Source: Novosphingobium sp. SG751A (GTDB taxonomy: Bacteria > Pseudomonadota > Alphaproteobacteria > Sphingomonadales > Sphingomonadaceae). From it: a stretch of DNA of 64,000 nt. The stretch is taken from contig NZ_JABGCB010000011.1 of NCBI RefSeq assembly GCF_013149295.1, forward strand, positions 62,001-126,000, given 5' to 3'. The notes beneath the pieces are model-generated. The model was not told the origin of the DNA. It worked only from the letters and a program-made list of their open reading frames with translations, and did not search any database. Of the stretch, positions 55,101-64,000 are shown in pieces. The translations under genes and the position numbers were made by a program. Within the stretch, counting starts at the first letter, position 1. Each line of letters opens with the position of its first letter.

Positions 55101-58100
55101 GCCTTGGCCGTGCTGATCGTGTGCGTCGTGCCGTCAATCAGCGAAAGACCATAGGCCGACCCCGCCACCGAGGTCACATTGATCGGACCACCGGCGGTAA
55201 AACCGGCCGCGCCGCTGCCGCCATTGAGGGAAGCACCGACTGCCTGACCATTGGCCGAAACCGTCAGCGTGCCGGTGACACCCGCCGATTTCGCCGTACC
55301 CCCGGTCAGCAAGATGCCCCATGCGTTGTTATTGGCGACCGCATTGTCAGCCGTCACCGACAGGTCGCCGGTGACATTGACGCTCTGGCTGCCCGCGCCG
55401 GTCATCTGCACGCCATAGGACGTGCCGCTGCCGCCTGTCACGCTCAGCCCGGCGTTGATGTTGGCCGTGCTGCTGGTGCTGTTGGTGGTCAAAACGCCGG
55501 TAGCGCCGGTGCTGGTGTTGGCAACGGTAAAGCCCGCCTTGGTGGTGATAAGCCCGGTGGCCGATCCCGTCTGCTGCAGGCCGATGGTGCTCCCGCCCGC
55601 GCCATTCACGCTCAGCGCATCATTCAGCGTGATCGTCTCGCTCGATCCGCCCGACTGGATGATGCCCCATGCGCTGCCGCTGGTGGTGGAAACGGCGATG
55701 GCGCCGGTGCCGGTAAAGGTGGTGGCATCCGTACCGCCGAATTGGCGGAAGCCGTAAGTGCCGCTGGCCGTACCCGAAATGGTGGCGCCGTTCAGAACGG
55801 TGATCGTCTCGCTGGTGCCGCCCGTCTGTGCCGCGCCTGCGGCCGAACCGCCGCTGGCCGAGACCGAAAGGCCGCCGTTGAACGCGATCGATGCCGCCCC
55901 GCTGCCGCCGCTGGTGGCAAAACCGCCCGCGAAAGTCACACCCTGAATCGTCACCGCGCCATTGAGCGTGATGGATTGCGAGGTGCCCCCGAAATCCTGC
56001 CCGCCGATGGCCTGGCCGCTGTCTGCGGTGACCGACCATGCGCCGTTGGCCACGGTGGTCATGGCGCCCGCGCTGAACAGGTTCTGACCGTTGGAGACGC
56101 CCCCGCCATGGACATTGAGCCCCTTGGCATAGGTGGTGCTGGCGCCGGCGCTGCTCGACACGGTGACGCCATTCGCTCCGGCGGTGCCCGATGTCACGGT
56201 GAATGTGTCATTGGCGTTGAGCGTCAGCGCGGCGCTCGAGCCGCTGGTCAGCACGCCATTGGCCGTGCCGCCCGTCGAGCCGACCGAAAGCGCCTTGGTA
56301 AAGGTCAGCGTCTGGGCCGAGCCGCCCGAGGCCGAAACGCCGGTGGCGTTGCCCGTACCGCCGGTGACGGTGAAGATATCCGAAGCGGTGAAATTCTCCG
56401 CCCCGCTGGCCCCGCTCATCGTCGCGCCCGTGGCCGAGGCGCCCGTTACCGTGCCACCCTGAGTCAGCGCGATGGTCTGATCCGTGCCGCCCGTGGTGCT
56501 GATGCCGCTGGCCGCGCCCGTACCGCCCAGAACCGAAAGCGCGCCATTGTCGGTAAAGCTGACCGCACCCGTGCCGCCGGTCAGCGCCGCGCCTGTCGCC
56601 CCCGTGCCCGTCACCGACAGGCGGCTCACCGTGGCCGAAGCGCCGCCGCCCGCGTTCAGGCTGATGCCGGTGGCGCTGCCCGTGGTGCCATCCACCGTAA
56701 AGGCGGCATTGCTGGTCAGCGTATCATTGCCCGACTGGGCGGTGGTCGCCCCGGCGCTCACGCCCGTTGCGCCCACACCCGTCACCGACAGGCCCCTGGC
56801 CAGCGTGATCGCGCCATCGGTGCCGCCATCCAGCGTGATGCCCGTGGCTGCGCCGCCGCCATTGGCGGTGTTGGTTACCGAAAAGCTCTGGCCCAGATTG
56901 ACCGTTTCGGTGCCGGTGGCGCCCGAAATGGCGATACCGCCCGCCGTGCCGCCATTACCGCCGCCGATCACCGCGATGTTCGCGGCAACCTCGTTGGGTG
57001 CGTCAAAGGCCGTCGTTATCTGAACGCTCGATCCGCCCGACACCGACACACCGCTGGCATTGCCCGCCGTGCTGGTCACCGAGAGCGAGGCCCCGGTCAG
57101 CGAGACATCCACCGCGCCGCTTGCCCCGCTCAGCGCGATGCCGGTGGCATCCCCGCCCGCCTGAACCGTAACATCGCCCGAATAGAGCGTGCTGCCCGGC
57201 TTGGCATCGCTGAAATGGACGGTCTGGGTAGTGCCCCCGCTCAGGGTTGCCGCAGTCGCGCTATGGCCCGCGCCCGCGGTCAGGCCGATCGCTACGCCCG
57301 AATTGTTGAGCGTCATCGCCCCGGTGGCATTGGCCACGCGAAAGCCGATGACATCCGCGCCCGTCACGGTCAGGCTTGTGCCGCCCGTTACGGTCTGGGT
57401 GTTGTTGAGCGTGACGCTGGTGCCATGCTGAACGTCCATGCCGATGGCCGTGCCCGTATCCGAAGCCACCGCCAGCGATCCGGTGTTGGTCAGCGTTGTG
57501 GCCCCGCCCGCGCCCGCATTGTTCACCAACATACCCGTGGCCGCGCCCGACCCGCTATGTACGCTCACGCTGCCCGAATTGGTCAGCGTGGCCGCGCCCG
57601 CATTGGCGATCACATTCATGCCCGTCAGCGCCACCGTGCCGCGCACATCGAGCGAGACAATGCCGGTGTTGTTGATCGAAAGCGTTCCGCCGCTGGCATA
57701 GGAACCGGCGGCAAGGCCGCTGAACGCGCCGGTGGCGGTGGCGTTGGTCAGCGAGATTGCGCCATTGTTGACCACGCTGGCCGACCCGCCCTGCGCCAGC
57801 GCGCCATAGACCGTGCCCGAGGAAGGGGTGAGCGTGACCGAGCCGTCGCTCCGGTTGATAACCGAGCCCGCGCCCGCCGCCCCGCTGGTGTCGCCAAGGG
57901 CCAGCAGGCCGCCGGTCTGGGCGGCAAGGATGCCGTGGTTGTCAATCGAGGCGGTGCCTGTGCCCGAGGCCAGCGCCTCTGCGGCAATGCCCGTATTGGT
58001 CACATGCGCGCCCGCACGCAGCGCGATCTGGGCCGCATTGCCGCTCGAACCGGTTACCGATACCGCAGCCCCGGCCAGATTGGTGTTGACCACCGCCGTG

Positions 58101-58321
58101 CCGTAAATGTCGATCTTCAGCCCCGCCGGGGTAGCAAAGCTGTTCTGATCATAGACGATGCCGTTCTGATAGCTGGTCGGATCCGATATGCAGGACACCA
58201 CATTGGGGTTCTGCGACGTATCGGGGATGCCGCAGGCCCCGACCGGGGCCGCCAGCGCGGCTTGCGGCGTGAAAAGCATCAGCGCCATTGCCGAAGCTCC
58301 GCTCTTCAGGACATTTTTCAC
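52127..58321 (-). CDS. Giant autotransporter 1 (type Va secretion)
   Basis: A 2064-residue type Va autotransporter. The start is the GTG at 58321, after GGGGGAGA. A signal peptide (residues 1-24, ending PQAALA) and an early Cys pair (GACGIPD, VSCISD) lead into a repetitive passenger of about 1760 residues. It is rich in Gly, Ala, Ser, Thr, Val and made of 30-40-residue units such as VTGGTGAASGIS and FTVTSGTAGANGV, which should form a beta-helix. The last ~275 residues (from about 1790) are the outer-membrane beta-barrel, ending ALRW. It could serve adhesion; no protease motif seen. Confidence 0.93.
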   Translation of the reverse strand: MKNVLKSGASAMALMLFTPQAALAAPVGACGIPDTSQNPNVVSCISDPTSYQNGIVYDQNSFATPAGLKIDIYGTAVVNTNLAGAAVSVTGSSGNAAQIALRAGAHVTNTGIAAEALASGTGTASIDNHGILAAQTGGLLALGDTSGAAGAGSVINRSDGSVTLTPSSGTVYGALAQGGSASVVNNGAISLTNATATGAFSGLAAGSYASGGTLSINNTGIVSLDVRGTVALTGMNVIANAGAATLTNSGSVSVHSGSGAATGMLVNNAGAGGATTLTNTGSLAVASDTGTAIGMDVQHGTSVTLNNTQTVTGGTSLTVTGADVIGFRVANATGAMTLNNSGVAIGLTAGAGHSATAATLSGGTTQTVHFSDAKPGSTLYSGDVTVQAGGDATGIALSGASGAVDVSLTGASLSVTSTAGNASGVSVSGGSSVQITTAFDAPNEVAANIAVIGGGNGGTAGGIAISGATGTETVNLGQSFSVTNTANGGGAATGITLDGGTDGAITLARGLSVTGVGATGVSAGATTAQSGNDTLTSNAAFTVDGTTGSATGISLNAGGGASATVSRLSVTGTGATGAALTGGTGAVSFTDNGALSVLGGTGAASGISTTGGTDQTIALTQGGTVTGASATGATMSGASGAENFTASDIFTVTGGTGNATGVSASGGSAQTLTFTKALSVGSTGGTANGVLTSGSSAALTLNANDTFTVTSGTAGANGVTVSSSAGASTTYAKGLNVHGGGVSNGQNLFSAGAMTTVANGAWSVTADSGQAIGGQDFGGTSQSITLNGAVTIQGVTFAGGFATSGGSGAASIAFNGGLSVSASGGSAAGAAQTGGTSETITVLNGATISGTASGTYGFRQFGGTDATTFTGTGAIAVSTTSGSAWGIIQSGGSSETITLNDALSVNGAGGSTIGLQQTGSATGLITTKAGFTVANTSTGATGVLTTNSTSSTANINAGLSVTGGSGTSYGVQMTGAGSQSVNVTGDLSVTADNAVANNNAWGILLTGGTAKSAGVTGTLTVSANGQAVGASLNGGSGAAGFTAGGPINVTSVAGSAYGLSLIDGTTHTISTAKAVTVSGANAEAYGLRSRLASGSVAITAADTVTVSNSSGVATGIQVLNGADVTVSVAKAVTATATGAGNAYGLDLSGATGMTTVNVPAGILIKAAANTGAAYGISAVNGAGLTIDPPDVTVTSAGDAYGVYSTGQTGAQNVTLGTVSATSTGATANGVSLSGNGAITLIDAAGITANSATGGNGVSLTQTGTSGAISATLNTVATTGPATIGVNLAQSNAAGTTGTIAATIQSVSTTGAGSTGIAITGSESGAAGLTLGSASHTGGVTTTGAGAHGVVLATTNGAGTITNNATIAVSGSGSEGIVATGAGPITIANWNLTTAAGKGIDATGAGGAVAITSTTVSAAGGDAISAVNTGAGTIGINATTTGATGGRGIYANSGTGAITIAAKTTTATGANAIAVSSTGGNVTVNLADGGATSSSTGAGLSINTGGTATINLGSAATSATITGATAGISSAAAGGQSVTLSGIVGAGNNAAVLLSGGAVTLVNKGTINGYMTLSSAGNTVSNSGTWNAFGGDTTFGGTSTLNNSGTININPAAVAASTARFLNLTSITNSGTISLANGHTGDVLDVGGAAVTGASGKLVLDANLGVAAVGVSAAQSADMLRTTGASGGTTTIVINDLGAAQAGQFNFNGIRVVTNGASSSGAYALQGGPINKGFVQYVLAQDSGSNWNLVGLPSAAAFELVRTAAQAQKFWRRSGDTWAEQVRATDLSRGNSMWMQVYGGGQTDKSAPVYNLTVLGKSVGFNPNLDIRNTWQGVQIGYQLGRESWGVGLTGGYGEQTGRLNATSDQIKIKGGNVGAYLRLLSQEGLYANVLVKVDRFSVNYNFNGLASAPSFNGTTYGANVEVGAHLRSGTMFFEPSAGISATHTDLDGFTGGAGGMAVQFTNNGSAYGRVGLRAGVETKSANWVVRPYVGVGWEGELSGQGHALLSSGGTGVDFADASEGGRARIEAGIQGARTSGLSIFAKVDVVEGSKAHGVAGRAGIALRW

Positions 58322-58406
58322 AGCAAGTCTCCCCCTGATGCGTCGAGGCCGCAGCCCCAAAAGATGTTGGGGGCACGACGGCCCCCGTTAAGTGTCGAAA
58401 GCATCA

Positions 58407-61400
58407 TCACCACGCGACCCGGAAACCGGCCTGTGCGGCGAAATTGTGGTAACGGGCGGCCATCGTGCTGCCCAGATTGAAGCGGAACTGGACATTGCCG
58501 CGCGTCACCGCGCCGCGCAGATCCAACCGTGCCGCATCCGCAGGCGCCGAGGCGCCCAGCGTCTCGAAGCTGTAGTCAGGCACCCCGGCAAAACCGGCCA
58601 TCAGCGAACGCTGCGGATCAAAGTCATGCGACCATGCCGCCTTGCCCGCCAGCGTCAGAGTGGTGCTGCCGCCCAGATCGAAGTTGCGGCCCAGATCCAC
58701 GCCCGCAAAGGTCCGGCTGCGCACCATCGCCTCCTTGCCAAAGCCCAGCCCCAGCACCCCGGCCGTTCCTGCCGTGGTCGTCGAGGTTTCGTTGAAGGAA
58801 GGCACCGACAGGCGCGTCACATCCAGACTGGCGAAGGGACGCATCTGCAGCGAACCGGTCACGAAATTGCCGGTGATCTGCATCCGGCCCGACAGCGCCT
58901 TCATGGTAAAGGCCCCGCGCGCCAGTTCGCTGGTCCCGGGCAGCGCCATCGAGCGCGTATAGGTCGTGGCATAGTTGCTGTAGACCAGATCGGCCCCCAG
59001 CGACAAAGGCCCGACATTTGTGCCCAGATAGCCGCCCGCGCTGAACGAAGTGATCCGTCCGCCCGTGCCGACCCCGCCCACGCGGAAGTTCTGCGGATCG
59101 CCCGCCACGCTGATCCCGGCCACGGTGTTGCGGCCAAGGCGGATATCCCAGCCGCCCTGAAGGGCATAGCCGTTGGTCTCCACATCATGCGTGCCATTGG
59201 CCCCGCGCACGGTTTCATTGCCGCCCGTCATGGTCAGCCACAGATTGCCGAAGCGCTCGATGGGCTTGCCCGGACCACCATCCAGCAGGCGCGATTCACG
59301 CTGAAGCGAAATCGCATCGTGGAAATTGGTCGAGACGGCAAAGGCCGCCGTCTTGGCCGCCACCACGCCCTCCCCGCTCAGACTGTCATAGACCGCGCCC
59401 AGCGTGGATACCGTCGGGATCGTCATGATCGTGGCGGCGGTCGGCGCAAAGGCGGCGGTCGGATTGGTCTGGATGCGGTTGATGAGCTGCCCCAGCCGCG
59501 CCTGCTGGGCGCTCAGCCCGTTTGGCGCGAATTCGATGACGTAATGCAGCGTCTCGTCATTGGCGTTGGGATAGGTCAGGCTATAGCTGGCCACCGCCGA
59601 ATTGGGCGCCACCAGCGTCAGCCCGGCATGGCTGGTAATGCCGCCCGCCGCCCGCAGGATCACGATGTCATGCGCGCCCGATTTGGCATAGCCCGGGTTC
59701 ATCACATTGACATTGACCGTGCCCGCCAGAGCCGCCGTGCCCGATACCGTGACCAGATCGGCGGTGTTGGTGCGCGCGTCGAAATCGCTGCGATAAAGGC
59801 TGGTGCCTGTGGTCGCCAGATTGCCGGTAATGGCCAGCGTTTTAACCACATTGGCCCCGCCCGGATCAATCGTGCCGCTGTTGAAGAACGTGCCCGAGCC
59901 CAGATTGACCAGCGGCCCGGCCAGGAACACCCCGCCCGCAACGTTGGTCAGGCTGTTATTGCCCGAACCCAGATCAATCGAACCGACGATCGTGCCGGTG
60001 TTGGTGATGGCATTGTTGCCCCCGGTGGCGGTGATCACCATGCCGGTCTGGCCATCGGCCGTGGTCAGCGTGCCCGCCGTGGTGATCGTATTATTGGCCC
60101 CGCCATGCAGTTGCAGCGCATTGCCGCCCTTGCCGCCGGTGATGGCCACGGTGCCGATGGCGATGTTGATCGCCCCCGCGCCGCTGCCGCCCTCGCTGCC
60201 TACAACCAGCGCCGAAGAGCCATTGCCCGTGGTGACGACCGGCGCATTGACCGTCAGGCCCACCGCGCCGCCCGAACCGATCCCGCCCAGCGCGACCGAC
60301 GTGTTGCCCACAAGGCCGCCGCCGCCGCCGATGGACTGCACCACCACGCCATTGGCCTTGGCCCCGGTGGTGGTGATCGCGCCGCCGACGGTCACGCTGG
60401 TCGCGCCGCCATTGCCGCCGCCGCCCGCCGCCGTCTGGACCGCAAGGGTCTGGACCGCGCCGCCGGCGTCCGTTGCCATGGCATTGCCGCCGCCGCCGCC
60501 GATGGATTGCACCAACAGGCCGGTTGCCCCCGCCCCGCTGGTGGCGATGCCGCCCGAGGTGGTCAGATTGACCGCGCCGCCATTGCCCGATGCGCCATTG
60601 GTCGAACCCAACACCAGAGGCGCCGAGACCGTCGAGCCAAAGCTGTCCACCGTGCCGCCGCCGCCGCCGATGGACTGCACCGAAACGCCGCCCGCACCGA
60701 TGCCGGTGGTGGTGACATTTCCGGCAAGGTTGAAGCTGATCGCCCCGCCATTGCCGCTGGCCGCGCCGCCGATGCTCGCGCCCGAAACCGCGCCGCTGCC
60801 GCCGGTGTTATCCATGGCCGAAACGCCGCCGCCGCCGCCGATGGATTGCAGCGAAACGCCGCTCGCGCCCGCGCCGGTGGTGGAAATGGCCCCGTTCTGG
60901 CTCAGCGTGATCGCCCCGCCATTGCCGCCCGCGCCGCCCGTTGCGCCCGAGGCCAGCGTGATGCCGCCCGCGCCAATCGCCGCGCCGTTCAGCGAGGTCG
61001 CATCGGCCACGCCGCCGCCGCCGCCAATCGACTGGACCACCAGACCCGAGGCCAACTTGCCCGTGGTGCTGATCGCGCCGGTCGATGTGGTGAAGGTGAT
61101 GTCGCCGCCATCGCCCTGTGTGGTCTGCGATCCGCCCGTGGCCAGATTCATGGCCGAGGCCGAACCTGTGGTCACACCCAGCGCCAGCGAACCCACGCCG
61201 CCGCCGCCGCCAACGCTCTGCGCCAGCAGGCCATAGGCCGAAATGCCTGTGGTGCTGATCGCGCCGGAATTGGCGATGGTGACCGACTGGCCGCTGCCCG
61301 CCGAGGTGGAGGTGCCGCCGACCGTCGTGGTCCATGCCGAATTGCCCGACCCCAGCGTGACATCGCCCGTCACGCCCTCAATGCCGCCGCCGCCGCCAAC

Positions 61401-64000
61401 GCTCTGCGCGACAAAGCCGATGGCCCCCGCGCCGCCGGTGCCGATGGGATTGGCATTGGTCAGATCAACGACATTGCCATCGCCCGTGACCCCGCCGCTG
61501 CCGCCGACCGCCAGCGTGACACCGCCCCCGCCCACCGAGAGCGGATCGGGCACCGAGATCGCGCCATTGCCGCCGCCCGCGCCAATCGCCTGCGCCAGCA
61601 AGCCATAGGACAAAGCGCCCGCCGTGCGGATCGTGCCGCCCGACAGATTGACAATGACCTGACCCTGCGTGCCGGTAATACCATTGCCCTGCGCGCCAAG
61701 GCGCAGGCTGAGCGCGTCGAACGAGCCGGTCTGAGCCGCGATGGCAAAGGCCGACTGGCCGCCGCCGCCCGCGATGGATTGCGCCAGCACCGCGACCGAA
61801 TCGTCGCCCAGCGTGGTGATCGAACCCGTCGAAGTAACGGTGACATTGCCGCCGTTGCCGCCCGCGCCGCCCGAACCGCCAAGCTGGTTGCCCAGCGTGC
61901 CGCCCGATGCGGCAAGGCTGCCCGAAAAGCCGCCCGCGCCGCCGCCGCCGCCGATCGACTGGGCCAGAACGCCCACCGATGCCGCGCCTTCGACCACGAT
62001 CGATCCGGTGTTGCTCACCGTCACCACGCCGCCGTTGCCGCCGCCGCCGCCCGCGCCGCCCAGCGCCGAGGTCAAACCGCCGCTGCCTTCGGCCAGAGTG
62101 CCCGACACCGCCATGCCCGCAACGCCGCCGCCGCCGCCAACCGACTGGGCAAACACGCCATAGGAAAGGTTGCCCTTGGCATTGATCAGGCCGCTGTTGG
62201 TGATGGTGACATCGCCCGCGCTGCCGCCTGCGCCGCCCGTGCCGCCGATCGAGGTGGCCGTGCCCGAGCCCGAAGAGCCCGAACCGGCAATCGAGAAGCC
62301 GCCAAGGCCGCCGCCGCCGCCCACGCTTTGCGCAAACACGCCGATGGAATTGTCGGACAGCGTCTGAACCAGCCCGGTGTTGGCCACCGAAACCACGCCG
62401 CCCGTGCCGCCGCCGCCGCCTTCGCCGCCGACCGATTGGGCAATCGCCCCGCCGCTGCCGATGGTCAGGCCGCCCGCAAAGCCGCCCGCGCCGCCGCCGC
62501 CGCCCACGCTTTGCGCAAACACGCCCACCGATCCCGCGCCCTTGGCCTGCACCGCGCCGTCATTGGTCACGCCCACAAGGCCCCCATCGCCGCCGCCGCC
62601 CCCGGCGCCCGCGCCAAGGCTGGAATTGGCCGAACCACTGGTGGCCAGCGTACCGGTCACGGCAAAGCCGCCCTTGCCGCCGCCGCCGCCCACGCTCTGA
62701 GCATAGACGCCATAGGAGAGCGCGCCATCGGCCACGATGGTCGCCCCGCCGGCATTGCTGACGCTGACCGCGCCGCCTTCGCCGCCGGCCCCGCCCATGC
62801 CGCCAATCGCGTTGGACAGGCTGCCCACGCCGCCGCCCGCCGCCAGCGAGAAGCCGCCGACACCGCCGCCGCCGCCGATGCTCTGGGCATAGACGCCCAC
62901 CGCATTTGCGCCGCCGGTATGAATCTGGCCCGTGTTGGTGATGCTCACCGCGCCGCCCATGCTGGCCGCACCGCCGTCGCCGCCAATGGCCGAGCCGAAC
63001 GTGCTGCCGCCCGCCGCGCTGAGCGCACCGGCAAAGCCGCCCGCGCCACCGCCGCCGCCCACCGACTGGGCAAAGACCGCGATGGCCCCTGCGCCTTCGG
63101 TGTCCACCGTGCCCGCGTTGGTCAGGGTGATCGCGCCGCCGATACCGCCGCCGCCGCCCGCGCCGCCGCCGATGGTCGAGCGCGCATCGCCGCCCAGCGC
63201 CACCGTGCCGCCCGCCGCAAAGCCGCCATTGCCGCCGCCGCCGCCCACACTCTGCGCCTGAATGCCATAGGCAAAGGCGCCCAGAGTCGAGATCGCGCCC
63301 GCGCTGCTGTTGGTGATGGTGATAGCGCCGCCAAGCCCGCCTGCCCCGCCGCTGCCGCCGATCACATCGGCCAGCGAACCGGCCTGCGAAGCGCCGGCGC
63401 CCACGGCAAAGCCGCCCACGCCGCCGCCGCCGCCGATGCTCTGCGCCAGAATGGCGCTGGCCATCTGGCCGCTGGTGGCCACAATACCGCTGTTGTCCAG
63501 CGTCAGGACGCCGCCTGCCCCGCCAGCCCCGCCAGCCCCGCCAACGCTTGAACCAAGCGCCTGACCCGAAGCCGCGATGCCGCCGCCCGCGGCAAAGCCG
63601 CCCGCGCCGCCGCCGCCGCCGATGCTCTGTGCAAAGACCGCGATGGAATCGTCGCCCGCTGTGCCGATCTGGCCAAGGTTGGACAGCGTGACCGCTGCGC
63701 CCTTGCCGCCAGCGCTGCCGCCGCCGCCGCCAACGCTTGATGTCGCATCGCCACCAAGGGTCAGCGCACCGCCTGCGGTAAAGCCGCCCGCGCCGCCGCC
63801 GCCGCCAACCGACTGCGCAAAGACCGCGTAGGACAGCTTGCCCGTGGTGGAAATTTTGCCATCCGCCGCGTTGGAGAGCGAGACGAGGCCGCCATCGCCG
63901 CCGCCGCCGCCCGTGCCGCCCACGATATTGGCCGCGCTATCCGCCTGCGCGCCCGCGCCGCCCACGGAGAATCCGCCAGCACCGCCGCCGCCGCCCACGC
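58407..64000 (-). CDS. Giant autotransporter 2 (partial, N-terminus beyond window)
   Basis: At least 1864 residues visible; the 5' end is cut off. The passenger is built from about 20 units with the signature QSVGGGGGxGGF, spaced 62-63 residues, each also carrying a beta-strand pattern like VTLSNLGQI. The units get less regular towards residues 700-1100. The last ~270 residues form the barrel, ending FRVAW. Autotransporter 1 starts 85 bp after its stop on the same strand, so both probably share a transcript. A surface adhesin or matrix protein is a reasonable guess. Confidence 0.93.
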   Translation of the reverse strand, partial: VGGGGGAGGFSVGGAGAQADSAANIVGGTGGGGGDGGLVSLSNAADGKISTTGKLSYAVFAQSVGGGGGAGGFTAGGALTLGGDATSSVGGGGGSAGGKGAAVTLSNLGQIGTAGDDSIAVFAQSIGGGGGAGGFAAGGGIAASGQALGSSVGGAGGAGGAGGVLTLDNSGIVATSGQMASAILAQSIGGGGGVGGFAVGAGASQAGSLADVIGGSGGAGGLGGAITITNSSAGAISTLGAFAYGIQAQSVGGGGGNGGFAAGGTVALGGDARSTIGGGAGGGGGIGGAITLTNAGTVDTEGAGAIAVFAQSVGGGGGAGGFAGALSAAGGSTFGSAIGGDGGAASMGGAVSITNTGQIHTGGANAVGVYAQSIGGGGGVGGFSLAAGGGVGSLSNAIGGMGGAGGEGGAVSVSNAGGATIVADGALSYGVYAQSVGGGGGKGGFAVTGTLATSGSANSSLGAGAGGGGGDGGLVGVTNDGAVQAKGAGSVGVFAQSVGGGGGAGGFAGGLTIGSGGAIAQSVGGEGGGGGTGGVVSVANTGLVQTLSDNSIGVFAQSVGGGGGLGGFSIAGSGSSGSGTATSIGGTGGAGGSAGDVTITNSGLINAKGNLSYGVFAQSVGGGGGVAGMAVSGTLAEGSGGLTSALGGAGGGGGNGGVVTVSNTGSIVVEGAASVGVLAQSIGGGGGAGGFSGSLAASGGTLGNQLGGSGGAGGNGGNVTVTSTGSITTLGDDSVAVLAQSIAGGGGQSAFAIAAQTGSFDALSLRLGAQGNGITGTQGQVIVNLSGGTIRTAGALSYGLLAQAIGAGGGNGAISVPDPLSVGGGGVTLAVGGSGGVTGDGNVVDLTNANPIGTGGAGAIGFVAQSVGGGGGIEGVTGDVTLGSGNSAWTTTVGGTSTSAGSGQSVTIANSGAISTTGISAYGLLAQSVGGGGGVGSLALGVTTGSASAMNLATGGSQTTQGDGGDITFTTSTGAISTTGKLASGLVVQSIGGGGGVADATSLNGAAIGAGGITLASGATGGAGGNGGAITLSQNGAISTTGAGASGVSLQSIGGGGGVSAMDNTGGSGAVSGASIGGAASGNGGAISFNLAGNVTTTGIGAGGVSVQSIGGGGGTVDSFGSTVSAPLVLGSTNGASGNGGAVNLTTSGGIATSGAGATGLLVQSIGGGGGNAMATDAGGAVQTLAVQTAAGGGGNGGATSVTVGGAITTTGAKANGVVVQSIGGGGGLVGNTSVALGGIGSGGAVGLTVNAPVVTTGNGSSALVVGSEGGSGAGAINIAIGTVAITGGKGGNALQLHGGANNTITTAGTLTTADGQTGMVITATGGNNAITNTGTIVGSIDLGSGNNSLTNVAGGVFLAGPLVNLGSGTFFNSGTIDPGGANVVKTLAITGNLATTGTSLYRSDFDARTNTADLVTVSGTAALAGTVNVNVMNPGYAKSGAHDIVILRAAGGITSHAGLTLVAPNSAVASYSLTYPNANDETLHYVIEFAPNGLSAQQARLGQLINRIQTNPTAAFAPTAATIMTIPTVSTLGAVYDSLSGEGVVAAKTAAFAVSTNFHDAISLQRESRLLDGGPGKPIERFGNLWLTMTGGNETVRGANGTHDVETNGYALQGGWDIRLGRNTVAGISVAGDPQNFRVGGVGTGGRITSFSAGGYLGTNVGPLSLGADLVYSNYATTYTRSMALPGTSELARGAFTMKALSGRMQITGNFVTGSLQMRPFASLDVTRLSVPSFNETSTTTAGTAGVLGLGFGKEAMVRSRTFAGVDLGRNFDLGGSTTLTLAGKAAWSHDFDPQRSLMAGFAGVPDYSFETLGASAPADAARLDLRGAVTRGNVQFRFNLGSTMAARYHNFAAQAGFRVAW

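Noticed and set aside
58392-63551. A plus-strand open frame of 1719 codons, and another of 1399 codons at 54281-58480, opposite the autotransporter genes
   Set aside because: They are antisense to clear autotransporters with signal, repeats and C-terminal barrels. The repeated GGC/GCC/ACC codons and G/C third positions keep the opposite frame free of stops; the products are Arg/Ala/Gly/His-rich with no domain.
1-64000. CRISPR arrays, insertion sequences and prophage modules
   Set aside because: No spaced direct repeats of CRISPR type, no transposase or phage structural gene was seen; the only strong repeats are inside the autotransporter passengers and the two extragenic elements.

Overview
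The window is a GC-rich chromosomal segment of an alphaproteobacterium, most likely a sphingomonad of the Novosphingobium type. The evidence is gene content and style: a C4-pathway 5-aminolevulinate synthase, a DUF3297 protein, Flp pilins, Pst and RecO proteins of alphaproteobacterial type, many overlapping ATGA/TGATG gene junctions, and strong G/C bias at third codon positions that leaves long false open frames opposite real genes. No rRNA, CRISPR array, insertion sequence or phage module was seen. The species call is an inference from sequence reading only.

Layout. 1-2.7 kb: a truncated secreted-protein gene, an alpha/beta hydrolase, folE, two identical tRNA-Arg(ACG) genes and a mutT-type Nudix gene. 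2.8-3.9 kb: three Flp-type pilin genes, two of them near-identical 59-residue copies too short for many ORF callers. 3.9-9.9 kb: accA, xerD, an unrecognised envelope-protein pair (75 and 628 residues), then aroK-aroB. 10-15.2 kb: glutathione reductase, an S9 peptidase and pgi. 15.4-17.9 kb: the lepB-rnc-era operon. 18.1-27 kb: a GT-C membrane glycosyltransferase, topA, plsY-dprA, murI and hemA. 27.1-33.3 kb: a phosphate-starvation locus, with pstSCAB on the minus strand and a porin plus a MobA/MocA-like gene on the plus strand, diverging from a region that carries two well-formed Pho boxes. 33.3-42 kb: 3-hydroxybutyrate dehydrogenase, a LysR regulator, apaG, metZ, a PMT-type O-mannosyltransferase facing a DPM1-GtrA fusion, leuB and recO. 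42-50 kb: an EF-hand protein, a DUF418 membrane protein, a divergent pair of SPOR-domain proteins, der, a CHAP amidase, DUF3297 and tRNA-Val(CAC). 50.3-64 kb: an accessory, surface-oriented region with a GT4 glycosyltransferase, a small HTH protein and two giant tandem autotransporters, the second running off the window end.

How it fits together. Most genes are housekeeping (translation, cell wall, aromatic amino acids, haem, DNA repair). The coherent specialised units are the Pho regulon locus, the putative lipid-linked mannose pathway (polyprenyl-phosphate mannose synthase plus PMT), the cell-envelope set (SPOR, CHAP, Flp, signal peptidase) and the autotransporter pair. Two related extragenic palindromic elements sit between convergent gene pairs (aroB/gor and hemA/pstB). 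Start codons were adjusted where a ribosome-binding site, signal peptide or gene overlap supported a different start than the longest frame.
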